Part shown: positions 34,876 through 47,228 of the stretch, one piece after another
Layout: every line of letters starts with the position of its first letter
How positions within the stretch are numbered: position 1 is the first letter of the stretch
From: Cryptomeria japonica
Lineage: Eukaryota > Streptophyta > Pinopsida > Cupressales > Cupressaceae
Direction of reading: 5' to 3'
Assembly: GCF_030272615.1 (NCBI RefSeq)
Contig: NC_081412.1
Coordinates: 673,081,823-673,145,822, forward strand
Length of the DNA stretch: 64,000 nt
The notes under the pieces: model-generated
Seen by the model: the letters and a program-made list of their open reading frames with translations, nothing else
Told to the model about the DNA's origin: nothing
Database searches by the model: none
Made by a program: the position numbers and the translations under genes

Positions 34876-35645
34876 TTTAGGGTTTAGTGGCCAACCTAGT
34901 GGAAAGTATTATTTATATTGATACAATTGATGTTCATTGTGTCGATAGTCTTAGAGAAGAGCATGAAGCCGTACCAGAGAAGAGTGATCTTCCTGAGAGT
35001 TGCAGATAGTGGAGCATAACTGGATCTGATTTAGCAAGTTGAAAAGTGCAAGTAACAAATCACTTTTTCACTATTGTTTCCCAACAGTTGCAGTAGATTA
35101 AATCCCTTAACCGAGTAGGTCCTAATAGTCCTTAATCTTATAAATCCCCTAATAGGTTAGCTCTTAAAAAGAGTGGTAAATCCTCTCATTAGGTTGAACC
35201 TAACAGGTCATTAAGCTCCTAGCAGGGCTACACATCCAGATCCCTTAACTGGGTGACTCCTAACAGGGTTTTCTCCTAATAGGGCATATTGTAAGCTTCT
35301 AATAGGGCGTACTTCAAAAGAATAAAAATTCTTGTGGGTACTAAATCCCACCATGGTTATTTTCCCTATTTGGGTTTCTAAGTCAAAAATATGGTGTTCA
35401 TGTGTGGAAATATTTTCACATGATATTATTGATTATCTTTAGCTTATTCATTATTTTTTAATACACCGGTTATAGCAATTTATTAGAGATTTATCAGTGG
35501 TTACCGATATTGTTTAATAAATTGGCATATGTGGTAAATGAAGTTGGATTTGTTGTAAGTTTGATTTGAGTTTAAATTTTCAAATTGGTGTTAATGCCGA
35601 TTCACCCCCCCTCTCAGTATTAACTGGATCCTCATAGAATTAACA
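34876..35645 (+). repeat. LTR fragment in plus orientation, inside the copia element
   Basis: It ends on the plus strand with GATTCACCCCCCCTCTCAG then ATTAACA at 35645, the usual end of copia LTRs in this window. Repeated 'CCTAATAGG/CCTAACAGG' words fill 35110-35310. Its start is not defined. It breaks the copia RNase H at 35647 and joins the truncated LTR at 34875. Confidence 0.6.
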
Positions 35646-35646
35646 G

Positions 35647-36709
35647 TGTTCTTCTAGTCATCAACATCTCCAGCCTAATCTGCATTTGTATATAGACATA
35701 GTGTAAAGTCATCATTTTTAGGATACCATAAACCATATTCAGTGGTTCCTTGTAAATACCTAAAAATCCTTTTCACCACACTCTCATGATTCTCTCTAGT
35801 GCCACTTTGATATCTTGATACAATACAAACTACATTCATTATATCCGTTCTAGTCTGAGTCAAATATAACAAACCTCCAATCATATATTTATACCTTGTA
35901 GGATTTACCGTACCTAATACATCTTTCTTTGTCAATTTCTTAGTTGTAAACATAGGAGTACTAACTGGTTTTGAATTTTCCATACCAAATTTCTTTAATA
36001 ACTCTCTAGCATACTTAGTTTGATAGATGAAAATACCTTTATCAATCTGAGTAATCTGCAAACCTAAGGAAAATTTTCATTTCCCCAATCATAGACATCT
36101 CAAATTCATTCTTCATATTATTATAGAATTCCATACATAACTTATACTCGCCTCCAAAAATGATATCATCAACAAAGACCTCAACAAGTCATCATCAGTG
36201 ATCTTATAATACAAATTACTATTAGTATTACCTTTAATGAAACCACGATTCAAAATATATTTGTCCAATCTAGCATACCAAGCTCTAGGGGCTTGTTTCA
36301 ATCTATATAAAGCTTTGTTTAACCCGCAAACCATGTTTTTGTCACCTGGAAGTGAAAATCCATTAGGCTACTCAATATAAACTTCCTCTTCAAGATCTTC
36401 GTTCAAGAATGCACACTTGACATCCATTTGATAAACCTTGTAATTCTTATGTGCAACATAAGCAAGAAATAATCTCACAGCTTCAATCCTAGCTATCGGA
36501 GAAAAAGTCTCATCATAATCAATTCCTTCCTTTTGAGAATATCCTTTACATACCAATCTAGCCTTATTGCTCAAAAGTTGTCCATCCTCATTCAATTTAT
36601 TTCTTAAGACCCATTTAGTCACAATAACATTCTTATTTTTAGGTTGGGGAACTAAATTCCATGTGTTATTCTTTTCTATCTGATCTAATTCCTCTTCCAT
36701 AGATTTCAT
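35647..36709 (-). pseudogene. Copia reverse transcriptase and start of RNase H
   Basis: On the minus strand it begins with '[20 protein letters not shown]' and '[16 protein letters not shown]', then '[20 protein letters not shown]', '[19 protein letters not shown]' and 'LYRLKQAPRAWYARL'. The region of the catalytic YVDD is damaged (36113-36200). 'RYKYMIGGLLYLTQTRTDI' and 'RYLQGTTEYGL' follow. The RNase H stops after 'YTNAD' at 35647, where foreign LTR DNA starts. It is a typical Ty1/copia polyprotein end, but broken. Confidence 0.9.
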
Positions 36710-37006
36710 CCAATATTCATCTTTATATGCTTCAATAACTGATGTCAGTTCAACTTAAGAAATTAAACATACCTTATCAGCTGCCAATCTTCTTCTTATC
36801 ATTACCCATTTTCTCTTGTCTCCAATGATCTGATCTTCTGAATGATTTAACCTTACATACCTAGGAGTCTTTTGACATTCCATTTCCATGCTCTGATCTT
36901 CAGTTATGGTTGAATTTTCTAATATTGCCAGGGTAATTGGTTCAACAATCTATTCTGGTACAGGTGCTACCGGTTCAGTTATGATCATCTCCACTTCCAG
37001 TTCTTT

Positions 37007-37880
37007 CTAATAAGTTCTGATTTGACCTTTGTACTGCTCATCCACTTTGACATTAGCACTCTTCAGAATTATCTGCAATCTTTTGTTATAACATCTATAT
37101 GATTTTATTTTATTAGGATAACCAAGAAATATCCCTTCATCACATCTAGGATCAAAATCTCCAATGGAATCATCTCTTTTGATATAGCATTTACTACCAA
37201 ATATTCTGAAATACTTAACTATAAGTGTATGATCAAACCATAACTCATAAGGTGTCTTACTAGTGTCTCCTTTGATATGAACTATGTTGAATGTATATAC
37301 TGCCATGCTCACAGCTTCTCTCCAATAGATATGAGACAAATTAGCTTCCATCATCATAGTTCTAGCTGCATCCAAGATAGTTTTGATCTTTCTTTCCACA
37401 AAACCATTCTACTAAAGTGTCTAGAGTGCAGACAATTTTCTTCTTATCCCATTGTTCTCACAATAGTTGTTAATTCACCATATGTGAATTCACCACCCCA
37501 ATCCAACCTTAAGAATTTAATCTTCAATCTTGTCTCTGTCTCAACTTTATCTTTAAATGTTTTAAACTTTTCAAATGCTTCAAATTTCTCCCTTAGAAAA
37601 GTAACCCACATCATTCTAGAATTGTCATCAATGATTAGCATGAAATATCTATCTCCTTAAAAAAATTTATTCTAGCAGGACCACACAAATCGGTATGAAT
37701 AAGATCAAGAATATCATTAGATTTGTCTAGTATACTCTTAAAATAAGTTCTGACTTGATTTCCCATTTGACATTCCTTACATACTAGATTATAGGGCTTC
37801 ACAATCTTAGGTATATCTCCAATAACATTAATTGAACTGGTCTTTACAATGCAATCAAAATTTACATGACATAACCTCAT
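37007..37880 (-). pseudogene. Copia integrase
   Basis: From 37880 down: a GAG-pre-integrase/zinc region ('MRLCHVNFDCIV', 'CKECQMGNQVRTYF') and 'DLIHTDLCGPARI' with the first Asp. 'LIIDDNSRMMWVTFLREK' and 'FLRLDWGGEFT' follow (second Asp; Trp where Ser or Asn is usual). 'ERKIKTILDAARTMM' gives the Glu. 'KTPYELWF' and 'FRIFGSKCYIKR' belong to the C-terminal part. Frames change at least twice. It is the domain order of Ty1/copia, where integrase precedes RT. Confidence 0.9.
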
Positions 37881-38031
37881 ATGTCATAGCCAACTCTCAT
37901 CAATTTGTGCAATCAATCATGTCTCCTCACTAGATCTCAAATGAAATATGGTATCTTTAGTCTGAGTGTTGGTTGTAATCTCCAATCCAGATCTATTAAT
38001 TATTTTGCATTTTTTTGTCTTTCAACTATAA

Positions 38032-38262
38032 TTAAAATCCCTTATCCACCAATTGTCCTACACTCAATATATTATTCCTTAAACCTTGAACATAATAAAC
38101 ATTATTAGTGTTATTCTTACCATCCAATGATATAGTTCCTCTTCTTCTCATCATGCATGCTTTGTCATCTACAAATCTAACCAGACCACTATCAAATTCT
38201 TGCAAAGATAGAAACTTCCTTTTATCTCCAATCATATGATGTGAACATCCACTATCTATCAC
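38032..38262 (-). pseudogene. Copia protease
   Basis: It starts 'MIDSGCSHHM', the DSG(A/C) catalytic loop of copia aspartic protease, followed by 'GTISLDGKNN' and 'VYYVQGLRNNILSVGQL', the usual linker to integrase. It lies between the gag zinc knuckle and integrase, as expected. Confidence 0.88.
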
Positions 38263-38347
38263 CCATTCATCCTTGTCTTCAACTTTAGTATCAATATCCT
38301 TCTCTTCATGTGTCGAAGCATCTTCCTTGATAACTAAGTATACCCAT

Positions 38348-38590
38348 TACTTTCCATTGTCAGATCCACTAGCTGAATCTTGTGCTAGTTCATCATCAGA
38401 ATTGGTCACACCTTCCTCATCCACATAGTAGCATGATTTGTCTTTTTTTTGTGTACTTATGCTTGTTCTAATAATCATGGTTAGGCCTAAAAGATGCTTT
38501 ATCTTTCTCCTCAAATCTTGAATTCCTCTTAGGACATCTAGATGCAAAATGACCTATATTATTACAAGAAAAACATTTAAAAGTTGATTT
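38348..38590 (-). pseudogene. Copia gag C-terminus with zinc knuckle
   Basis: CFSCNNIGHFASRC, a perfect CX2CX4HX4C knuckle near 38535-38575, followed by a basic tail. It is cut at 38590 by a solo LTR. The upstream part of gag resumes at 39524. Confidence 0.85.
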
Positions 38591-39523
38591 TGTTGGAATC
38601 CAAGAACACCAAGAGAGGGGGTGAATCAGTGTTCTACCAGAATGGTCAATTTTAGCCTTATTAAAATGTGCATACACCAACCGATATATCGATAAATACA
38701 AAATTGAAAGAAGTAAGGAAACTAATAAGCCAATCACATAAATTAACCTCAAAGACAAAATTATACATGAAAAACCTCAAAGAGAAAAAACCACGGTGGG
38801 ATTTGTGACCCACAATATCTATCCACTGGCCATATGAAGATATTACAAAATATAGGGATTTGCAGTTGTAGGAAGGCTTATAGCCTAGAGCACACTGCTC
38901 AATCACAAAAGGAGCCTCACTAACTACATACAAATCTAGACTACAATATGGAGAAATGATTGAACTACAAAAATAGCATCTTCTATGCCTGAATATAGTT
39001 CCAGTTAAGCTTTGTCTATTTCGGTCTAAACCCTAAACCCTTTACTGGAATAACCCTTACATAAATATCCTGACATACATGATCTCTCTGATATATTTTG
39101 CATTACCTATCCATCCATATTCGCATCCATACCATTACATATCAAATCCTATTATATTACAAAATGATCTAACCAACTGACCTATATACCCTTTACAATT
39201 CATCATGCCTTATGTTAGCTAACAAATATAATTACAATGTCAATATACATGTCAGATAGATAACATAAATACATGAATATCAAAGACAATTGCAGATGTC
39301 AAATCCAAAAGATCTCAACCTCCAATACCGATAACCTGATTCTAAACCATGTCGATTTGCATTGCCAGTAACCAGATAATTCCATTCAACCTACCAGTGT
39401 CAGTGTCAGTGAAGTGTCTTTCGGTACACAACTAACCCAAAATATGAAGCCTGAATAAATTGCCATGTTGCCATTAATGACAACATAGTGAAACCAACCA
39501 ATTGAGTGTTAATTGCCAACAAA
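38591..39523 (-). repeat. Solo LTR inserted in copia gag
   Basis: 933 bp, starting TGTTGGAATCC and ending TTGCCAACA. It is flanked by GATTT (38586-38590) and AATTT (39524-39528), a 5-bp TSD with one difference. Near its left end it has the GGGGGTGAATCAG motif seen in other copia LTRs here. Gag reads on to both sides of it, so it inserted after the copia element and later lost its inner part by LTR-LTR recombination, or only one LTR is kept. Confidence 0.85.
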
Positions 39524-40344
39524 TTTTCCTTCATACTTACTCCTTGCTAGACCTTTAGGTACTCTTATAGAAAATAAGGCTTCAAGTTTCTCAAACTCTT
39601 CATCTTCTTTCCTCACTTCCTCCAGTTCCTTCACATATAAATATTTCCAATCGCTCTTATCGGTTGATGATGTAGATGCATGAAAATCATATTCAGTCTT
39701 TGCAACTCCTTGAGGACCAATTTTTTCAAGATCAAAGGTAGATAACTTTCCAAACAAGGTATCCCTATTAACAAATGTGTTAGACATTGTTCTTAAGTCA
39801 TTAATTGTAGTAGCCTTCATCTTATAAGTCAGGGGCAAAGTTATTAATACTTTATAAACAATCTCATCTTCACTTAGAGATCCACCACAACACTGAATTC
39901 CCATAATAATTTCATTCTCTTTCCATAAAAGTAGTAATCCTTTCATCTTCCTCCATTTCTCAGGTTCTCATAACTCACTCGGTAACCATCAAGTTTAGAA
40001 ATTTTAATTGTATGGTCACCTTCATTCAAAGTCTCCAACTTATCTCATATAGCCTTTGCAGATGATTTGTCAGTTAATCCCATTATTTGTTGATCAGAAA
40101 GTGTACTCAAGAGGGCTTCTCTAGCTCTACAATCATTTTCAATGTTCTTATCCAAGTTTTCCAGATTAAGATTTCCAGATGCCAGATCATAAGGAGTATA
40201 TCATTTCTTAGTTATATCCCAAATCTCTTTCCCAATACATCTCAAATGAGTCTCCATTAGAATCTTCCATACTCTGTAATTTGTCAAATCAAGCTTAGGA
40301 GTTTCTCTTAGAAAAACAATTACAGATGAACTATTAGATGCCAT
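39524..40344 (-). pseudogene. Copia gag N-terminal and capsid part
   Basis: ATG 40342-40344 lies about 45 bp after the primer site. 'LTNYRVWKILMETHL' near the start and 'ENDCRAREALLSTLSDQQIM' are typical of the UBN2-type copia gag. 'EDEIVYKVLITLPLTYK' and 'ELEEVRKEDEEFEKLEALF' follow. There are stops and shifts around 39950-40200. Gag forms the particle in which the RNA is copied. Confidence 0.85.
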
Positions 40345-40386
40345 AGGATCTTCCTCAATTGGTTAAGCTTCTACAAAGAGGGCCAT

Positions 40387-40400
40387 GCTCTGATACCAAT
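40387..40400 (-). promoter_or_regulatory. Primer-binding site (initiator Met tRNA)
   Basis: Minus strand ATTGGTATCAGAGC directly after the LTR end TTCTAACA. TGGTATCAGAGC pairs with plant initiator-Met tRNA. Confidence 0.92.
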
Positions 40401-41597
40401 TGTTAGAATAATTGGTGGACAACTGAGATAGGGGGGTGAATCAGTTGTCAATAGATTATGAAAATTTAAGCACACAAAACCTTTTACCAGAATGTATAAA
40501 CCAAATGCCAAATTAGTAGATATAGAAATTAAGCATAAACATAAATAAAATAAAAATTACCATCCATCCACAATACATAACACCAAGATTTGTATGTGGA
40601 AAACCTGATAAAGGGAAAAAACATAGTGGGAAGCCTACCCACAGTCAGATAATACTTCTGCAGTAAGTATGTGAATACAATAAGATGGGCATGTACATGT
40701 AGGAAGGCCAACAACCTAGAGCGTACTTCTCATCATAAAAGGAGCCTCACTGACTACAATACAGAAAGATGAGTGAACTGCAAAAGTAGCATCTTCTGTG
40801 CTTGAATACAGTTCTAGTTAAGCTCAACACAAGAGGTCTAAAACCTCTTTCACAAACCCAATTCAATCACCAATGATCAACCAAAACCTTTGCATATGAT
40901 TACAACCTTATTCACACACAGATAATCCCATTACCATTCATAACCATGATCTAGAAAGAGATCTTACAACATATATATACCAACCCGGGACCTAAACAAT
41001 TGGGTCAGCAACCTAAAAGATGATATAATAAATTTATTACATAAACTCGAAATCCAAGTCAGCCTAAGACCGAAACAACATGAATCAAATCAATAAATCC
41101 AACTAGTAACTCATCGGGAGCATCAACCAACATGTTACACAAACTAGTCCATAAGCTAGGAGAATAAGACTAGATCTAAAATAGGTCACCATAAACCAAA
41201 TCCAACACCACCAATCAGCTAGAACATGAAAAAGATAATCAATAGCATCCCATGAACCATCTAAAATCTGCACCATCACCATTTATCAAGTGCATAAAAA
41301 TATCTTCAACAAAGCACTGTCGATAGAACCCTTACCGTTAACCAAAATGCTTACTAGAATAAATAATAGCTTCTAGATCATCAAGTCCTGAACCAATTCA
41401 ATGTGATATGCATCAGGAACACATGAATGACCAATCCAAACCAATTCCACAAAGCAGAGCATACCAGAGAAGAGTCTCTAGATTAACATCATAATCCATC
41501 CACTCTACTGGAAGCTGGTAGACATTAAAACATCTAGTGTTGACATCAATAACAAACATCGATGCAACACATAATCAATTCCTCCAAATTTCCAACA
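40401..41597 (-). repeat. 5' LTR of minus-strand copia element, 1,197 bp
   Basis: On the plus strand it starts TGTTAGAATAATTGG and ends TTCCAACA. The first ~700 bp match 34162-34875. It has the GGGGGGTGAATCAG motif near its gag-side end. The outer flank TACCC does not match the flank of the other LTR (CACCA) well. Confidence 0.85.
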
Positions 41598-42969
41598 TAC
41601 CCCCCCAAAGTGCAACTTAAGGGAATGTATACTCAAACTAACGATGCAAGATGGGTCCTAGCTACTAGGCTATTATAGGCACCCATGTTAATACAATACA
41701 ATCTCTCATAAATGGTGAAAGAGAGAAAAAAAACTAGTTGGAAATAACTCCCCCCAAAAGAGAGAAGAAAACACACAACGCTATCAATGAAGAATGAGGA
41801 GAAGAAAACTTCATTTGAGAAAAAATTCCTCCATAAGAGAGAAGAAGAGAGACAATGAAGCCCCTCTTAATGTAGAATTGTCTACAATGATGCTCTAAGA
41901 TGCTGAACAACAATCCTCCCCATTAGGAAGAAATGGAGCCAATCTTACACCAAGAATGTCAAAGTGTGGCAAATCCAAGTACTAAAGTTGATGAAGAATG
42001 ATCGATGAATTACTTGCTACATAAAAATGAAGATCAGACATGGAAACAACCTATATGGGCATCATCTGGATACTCAAACTACGTAAATTCTCATTTGAGA
42101 CATATATTGTCTCACAAGATAGTTCCTAATCTATCGAGTATAAAGTACATAGAAGTGTGGCACTTGATATCTGTTGGTTAATAGATTTGCCTTTCCTTTA
42201 ATATTTATATATTTTAAAATGATGACTCATGTGTACCCTTCATGAAAAATAAAATGAACCAATAGTTGGGTGAACCAAGTTTTGTTTTACCCTCTGCATA
42301 AGAGTGCAACTCCTCATAAAATATTCAATGAATTTTTATGCAAATAACTTAGAAAGAAACACAGCTTTCACCAAAAAGAAAGAAAGGCTTTCACATTCAT
42401 TTGTCAACATAAAAGAATGCTACAAGATGATTGTCAATAAATGTAAAGCTCACAGACTTTACTCCTACACATATCCATTCAGTATAAAAACTTATTCCAC
42501 TAAGAATACTCAATGTAGCATAAATGTTGATTGATACTCGCTCATACCTCATAGGACAAGGGGGATTAGAATCATTTAAACAACAATGTAGCACTTTAAG
42601 AATAAAAAAAGATCACTAAATTCATAGACTTATAAAGATCTGGTAATGAAATAAAATATTCTGCACATAAGTATACATCCCAACAGAGATTTGAAGATCG
42701 AATCAAAATATCATTCCATTCATGTACCAGAAATGTCTACACTAAAATTCAAAGAAAATTTAGTTTGTTCCTTTAAATCAAAGTTTTTTTGGACCTTAAA
42801 CAAAGCTTTCTTAATTACATTTATAGCCTCCAGGCCAATAGTTTGTTTGAAAATAACCCTTAACTCTTAAACTCTAACCTAGAGTTAAAAAGAAATTGTT
42901 TGCTTTGAACTAGATAAAACTTAAATTTACAACAACCCTAGACAGGATGATAGCTCATCCATAAGTTGA
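41598..42969. other. Non-coding, probably 3' region or LTR of the neighbouring gypsy-like element
   Basis: No coding frame. On the minus strand it follows the accessory ORF (stop 42970). A TATA-like GGCTATAAATG near 42820 would suit an LTR in the place held by 7316-8108 in the first gypsy element. I could not fix its ends. Confidence 0.35.
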
Positions 42970-45900
42970 TCAAGACTCCATCGTGGAAGAAGATACTATT
43001 GATTTGTCATGTTTTGTCATGGCAGAACACACATTTTGCCACTCCAAATGTGTTGTTGAGAATTTGGGATAACCTGATAGTGAGGAAGTCCAATGTGTAG
43101 GATGTGTTGTTTCCAAACTTCTTTGTCCATGGTCACCTACATAAATTTCATTTTATGCACTTCCAAGTGATCAAAAGTAGACTACTAACATGGATTCTAT
43201 CCTTGCCATTTTGGAAAAGTCATTTGTAGTTAGAGACTTCATCTCTTTTATAAGCTACACCCTTTCTTTAAAGGTTTTGACCATATCCATCATTGGTTCA
43301 ATCGTATGTCCATCCTCCTTCAAGATTTGAATGTCAATGCATTTCATATCTTTCTGCATCGTATCAATAACTTGTTTTAATCCTTTTCATAGATTGACAT
43401 ATTCTTCATGACCCTGTTTAGTGATAGAATTTCTCCATTTGACATTCTTCCTTGAAACATACAACACGTTGTCATCCAGGTTTTCCATTGGCTTCTTAGT
43501 TAGGAATTTCATTACGCCAAATTTCTCCACATCATTCATCTGCACCAAGACTGCTACCCATTTAGTTCTTTCTTTTTCCCATGCAGTAGCTTCCAGTTCC
43601 AGCTCTTTACTCACAGTTATGGCATTATCATATACCTTGATCAGGCTAGAAATATAGTATGTGCCCTATTGCACTATAGAATCAAACCACTCATCAAATA
43701 CTTCAACTCTCATGCAGCTTCTCATAACTTTATCTAACATTTTTTGATTCACTGGTGATTTGGGATCAAAGGACAATGTCATATGTGTTAGGGGTTGAGG
43801 ACTCAGGTCATGTATTGCGTTAATATACTCTACCATCTGGGTAACAACTTGTTTTAACTCCCCTTTATCCTTCTCATCTTTCCAAGTCTTGCATATCATT
43901 CTCTTTGTAGAGGATTCTAAATTTTTGGCATCTACAACCCTTGAAGAAACTCCTAGGTTGATCTTCTCAACCATAAAATCATTCTCAGTGGCTTTTTATG
44001 GATCTCTATCTTATATGGGCTTAGATAATTCTGCTACCCAATGACCTATTTCATCATCGACTACCATCATTGCCTATGTCTTGAGCTTCTTGGGTTTAGA
44101 TATTTTCCCAAGGCACTTGCTTACCATATCCTCCATGGGAATTATAATAGGGACAATACTGCATTTCTTTCCAATTGAAGCTCCAAGCCAATGAGATGTA
44201 TTGGAAGTTTCTTTTGGTGGTGGTGTTTTCTCAACTGGTAGGTTGACAACAGTCATAGTTCTCATCAGTTTTGGATCTTCTTCAAGTTTTTTCCATGCAT
44301 CCATATCTTGCCCTGAAGGGTTACTTAACACTTTTTGATCCATGATCACCTGGGTTTCTTTGCCTGAATCCAAGTCCACAACAATTTGATTCATCACTGG
44401 TTCTTTGTTCTTCTTTTTGCTCCTTGAGAGAATAACTTAAACTGTTGAAGAACTCAGTGGGGACTTCTTTGATCTTCTAGTTTGAACCTCTCCAATAATA
44501 GACCTTGTATCACCTGCAACATCAACAATTTTGTTAGAGGAAGAAGTGGGAATTTGTGTTGTAGCCAGTGGACCAACTGTTAATTCATGAGGAGTGACAA
44601 TCGACTCCTTTCTAAATTTTTGGTCTCTTAACCACTTCTCCGTTCTTCTTATGACATTGAAGGATATGGCTTGAATATTTTCTTCTTCTCTTCTATCCTA
44701 GTCAATTTTAGGAATAGGTTTCCCTTAGACCCTTTCATTATAATCAGGATCTAATACATCTTCCCCTTCCTCTTCTTGTACTCTAGACACATTAATGGAC
44801 AACCTCTTTTTAACCACCTATTGCAGTGTAAATCTTGACCACAATCTCCTCCTTACTTCAAACTCATCACAACAATTTTCCTAGTAATCTTCTAATTGAG
44901 GTTCATGGGAGAAATGGTCATCAACATTTAGATGTTCTACAACATATCTCCTACTATCAAATTTTTGTTTGGCAATGTAGGGCTACAAATTCATTTTCTT
45001 GAACTCTAATTCTAGGTTCAAGGCATTAGATATAGATTTACAACTATAGTAACTAGGTTCAATTGAGAAGACAACCCCGAATTTTCCCTTTGTCCCTAAC
45101 CTTTTGTCAATGTGAGCTAATTGTCTACAAACCTCAATAAGAAGATAATTGTCAAAGGCATACCTAGGCAATTTGAATGGTTCACCTTCAGATCCCCCCA
45201 CTCTAATGTAAGTAAACCTAGGAAACTGGATAAAGTAGCTTCCATATATACTAACCAGCTCCATGGCCTCGGCTGATATTATTTTATTTATGTCTCCCTG
45301 TAATTCAAAGGCAAACCTTCCTACAAAGACATCATTCCACCTTGTGAAGTTTTCTGCATGTCTCTATTGTTCCAAGTAAGGGTAATAATTATAGACCTTC
45401 ATGTCATCCTCCCAAAGCTCATTATGCAACCTTGACCATTCTCTGGTACAAGGCAATATATAAAATAAATATGAGGACATGTAAAAACTAGACATTCCAA
45501 CAAAGTTTCTCAAACCCTTATGGAGTCTTTTGACAATAACCTACGCCCAGACAAGGTATTTCTCACCAGGTAACAACACCTGAATATGGAAGTACATCCA
45601 ATCCTCCCAATAGAAAGAGTGTGAATTCCCTTTGAGTCTGTGTAGCAAAATTACAATATCTTGCACCTCCATGATGAAATGTTCTCTAGTAAGAGGCTTG
45701 GGTAACCGAGAGCCCCCTTTCTGAACCTTTAGAAGCCAATTCCTTGCAATGACATTTTTGTGTGTGTTTTTCTTCTCAGAGAAAAATGTATATGAGGTTC
45801 CAATTAACCAGTCTTCGTATGACTCTTTATGAGGGATTCCCATTACAGCCATCATTATTTCTTTGTTAATTTCCACTAACAGTTCACCAATGTTGGTCCT

Positions 45901-46212
45901 AATGCACCTTCTATTAGCACCATATCTGTTCATACATGCTATTACTAAATCTAGACAAGGAGTGGCACTTGGGAAAAAAATAGCTTCAATCAGGCCACTT
46001 CTAACTATTCTTTCCATCATTGAATCTGCCCTAGGGTTTTTAGCTTTTTCAAAGAAATCTCCTAAGTCAGCTTGGGCCAAAGACATGTCACCCAACTCTA
46101 GAAGTATACTAACTAGGCATGATGTCTGACCAAGCTTTGGAAGATTTGACCTCATAATGGGTGCTTTTGCATTTATTAAATAGTTCCTAAACAGGACAGA
46201 ATTATATTCCAA
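42970..46212 (-). pseudogene. Gypsy-type accessory ORF, second copy (1,080 codons)
   Basis: It stays in a single frame from ATG 46212 to TGA 42970-42972, with about 13 in-frame stops and no frameshift. The true start may be further upstream. Key stretches are 'GELLVEINKEIMMAVMGIPH', 'GLRNFVGMSSFYMSSYLFYI' and 'YIRVGGSEGEPFKLP' with 'LLIEVCRQLAHI' after it. These align with the accessory frame at 8228-11346 ('TLVVINKQTIDMVFDLDW', 'IRVFGYEGQPHMLP', 'LEIIRQLSIA'). An acidic 'QEEEGEDVLDPDY' and basic linkers follow, then a coiled-coil tail (ELELEATAWEKERTKW). No gag-pol lies beside it. The function is unknown. Confidence 0.75.
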
Positions 46213-47228
46213 AACAAAAAAATTTCCTACACTGACCGACCTTCTGAGCTAGTAACAAAGTAGAGGCAAATTATCAAAAATCACCTGTTACCACCATGAA
46301 ATCTATGAAATCCTCAGAAGTATGAAGTTGAAATTACCTTTGACATCTTTCGCTCCTTCAACAATAACAGCTACAACTTTCACAATTTGAGAATTCACAT
46401 GTTAAGAAGCAGAAAAACTGAGTAACATCTACACACACCTCATAATGATTCATTCAAAAGTGTGAGATAACCAATGATATGATTAGAACCTAAAAAATTT
46501 ATTAATTACACATCAATTCTACACAAATGGTTTACATTTTCATGATTTATTTTTAAATTTAGAATTTTAAATCATAAGATACCAAGAATATTCCTTTTTC
46601 CACGCCACCTTTAGTGTTATTAATGTCCTCAAGGCCAAACTTGGAATGAACCTTTGAACTTTGACCCACCTTGCAAGGAGTTCAATGGTTCAATTTCAAT
46701 CCAGAGAAAACAAAAGAACTCTCAACTTGTGGCTCAACAACACTGGGAATGAGCGAAGACCCTTAACAAACATAAAGGAAGACTTTGAACCTTGAACCTT
46801 GAACCTATTTAGAAATGGTTTAAAGTTAAAGTTCAAGACCGACTTAACACATTCACGTTCGCTCTCTTAACAACATAACAAAGCCGTGACTCACACAAAG
46901 GCACCAGTTGAACCTTGAACCTTTAAACTATCTGCAAGTTCAACTAATGGGTTCATTGGAGCAGAAAAGGTGAAACATAAAGGAACAAAAGGTACATTAT
47001 TAAAGATGGATCAAACCAAATGAGGGAAACAAAATTAAATACACATTATTTTGTTCAAAATAAATAATGGGGTAATAATATCCTAGTTTGTATGTTCTCA
47101 TTTGATCTACAAATTAATATGTCATGGTCTAAGAATTAGTTTGCAAGTGACAATATGACAGTTTGCAAGAATGCATTGCTTTCATTTGCCTTTAATTATT
47201 TTGGGTTTTCATCTCAATTATTTGTCTA
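46213..47228. other. Non-coding with TTGAACC repeats
   Basis: No gene seen. Between about 46640 and 46930 the words TTGAACC, GAACCTTG and GAACTTTG recur many times, including three in a row at about 46785-46806. On the minus strand this lies upstream of the accessory ORF, the place where the first element has repeat A. Confidence 0.45.
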
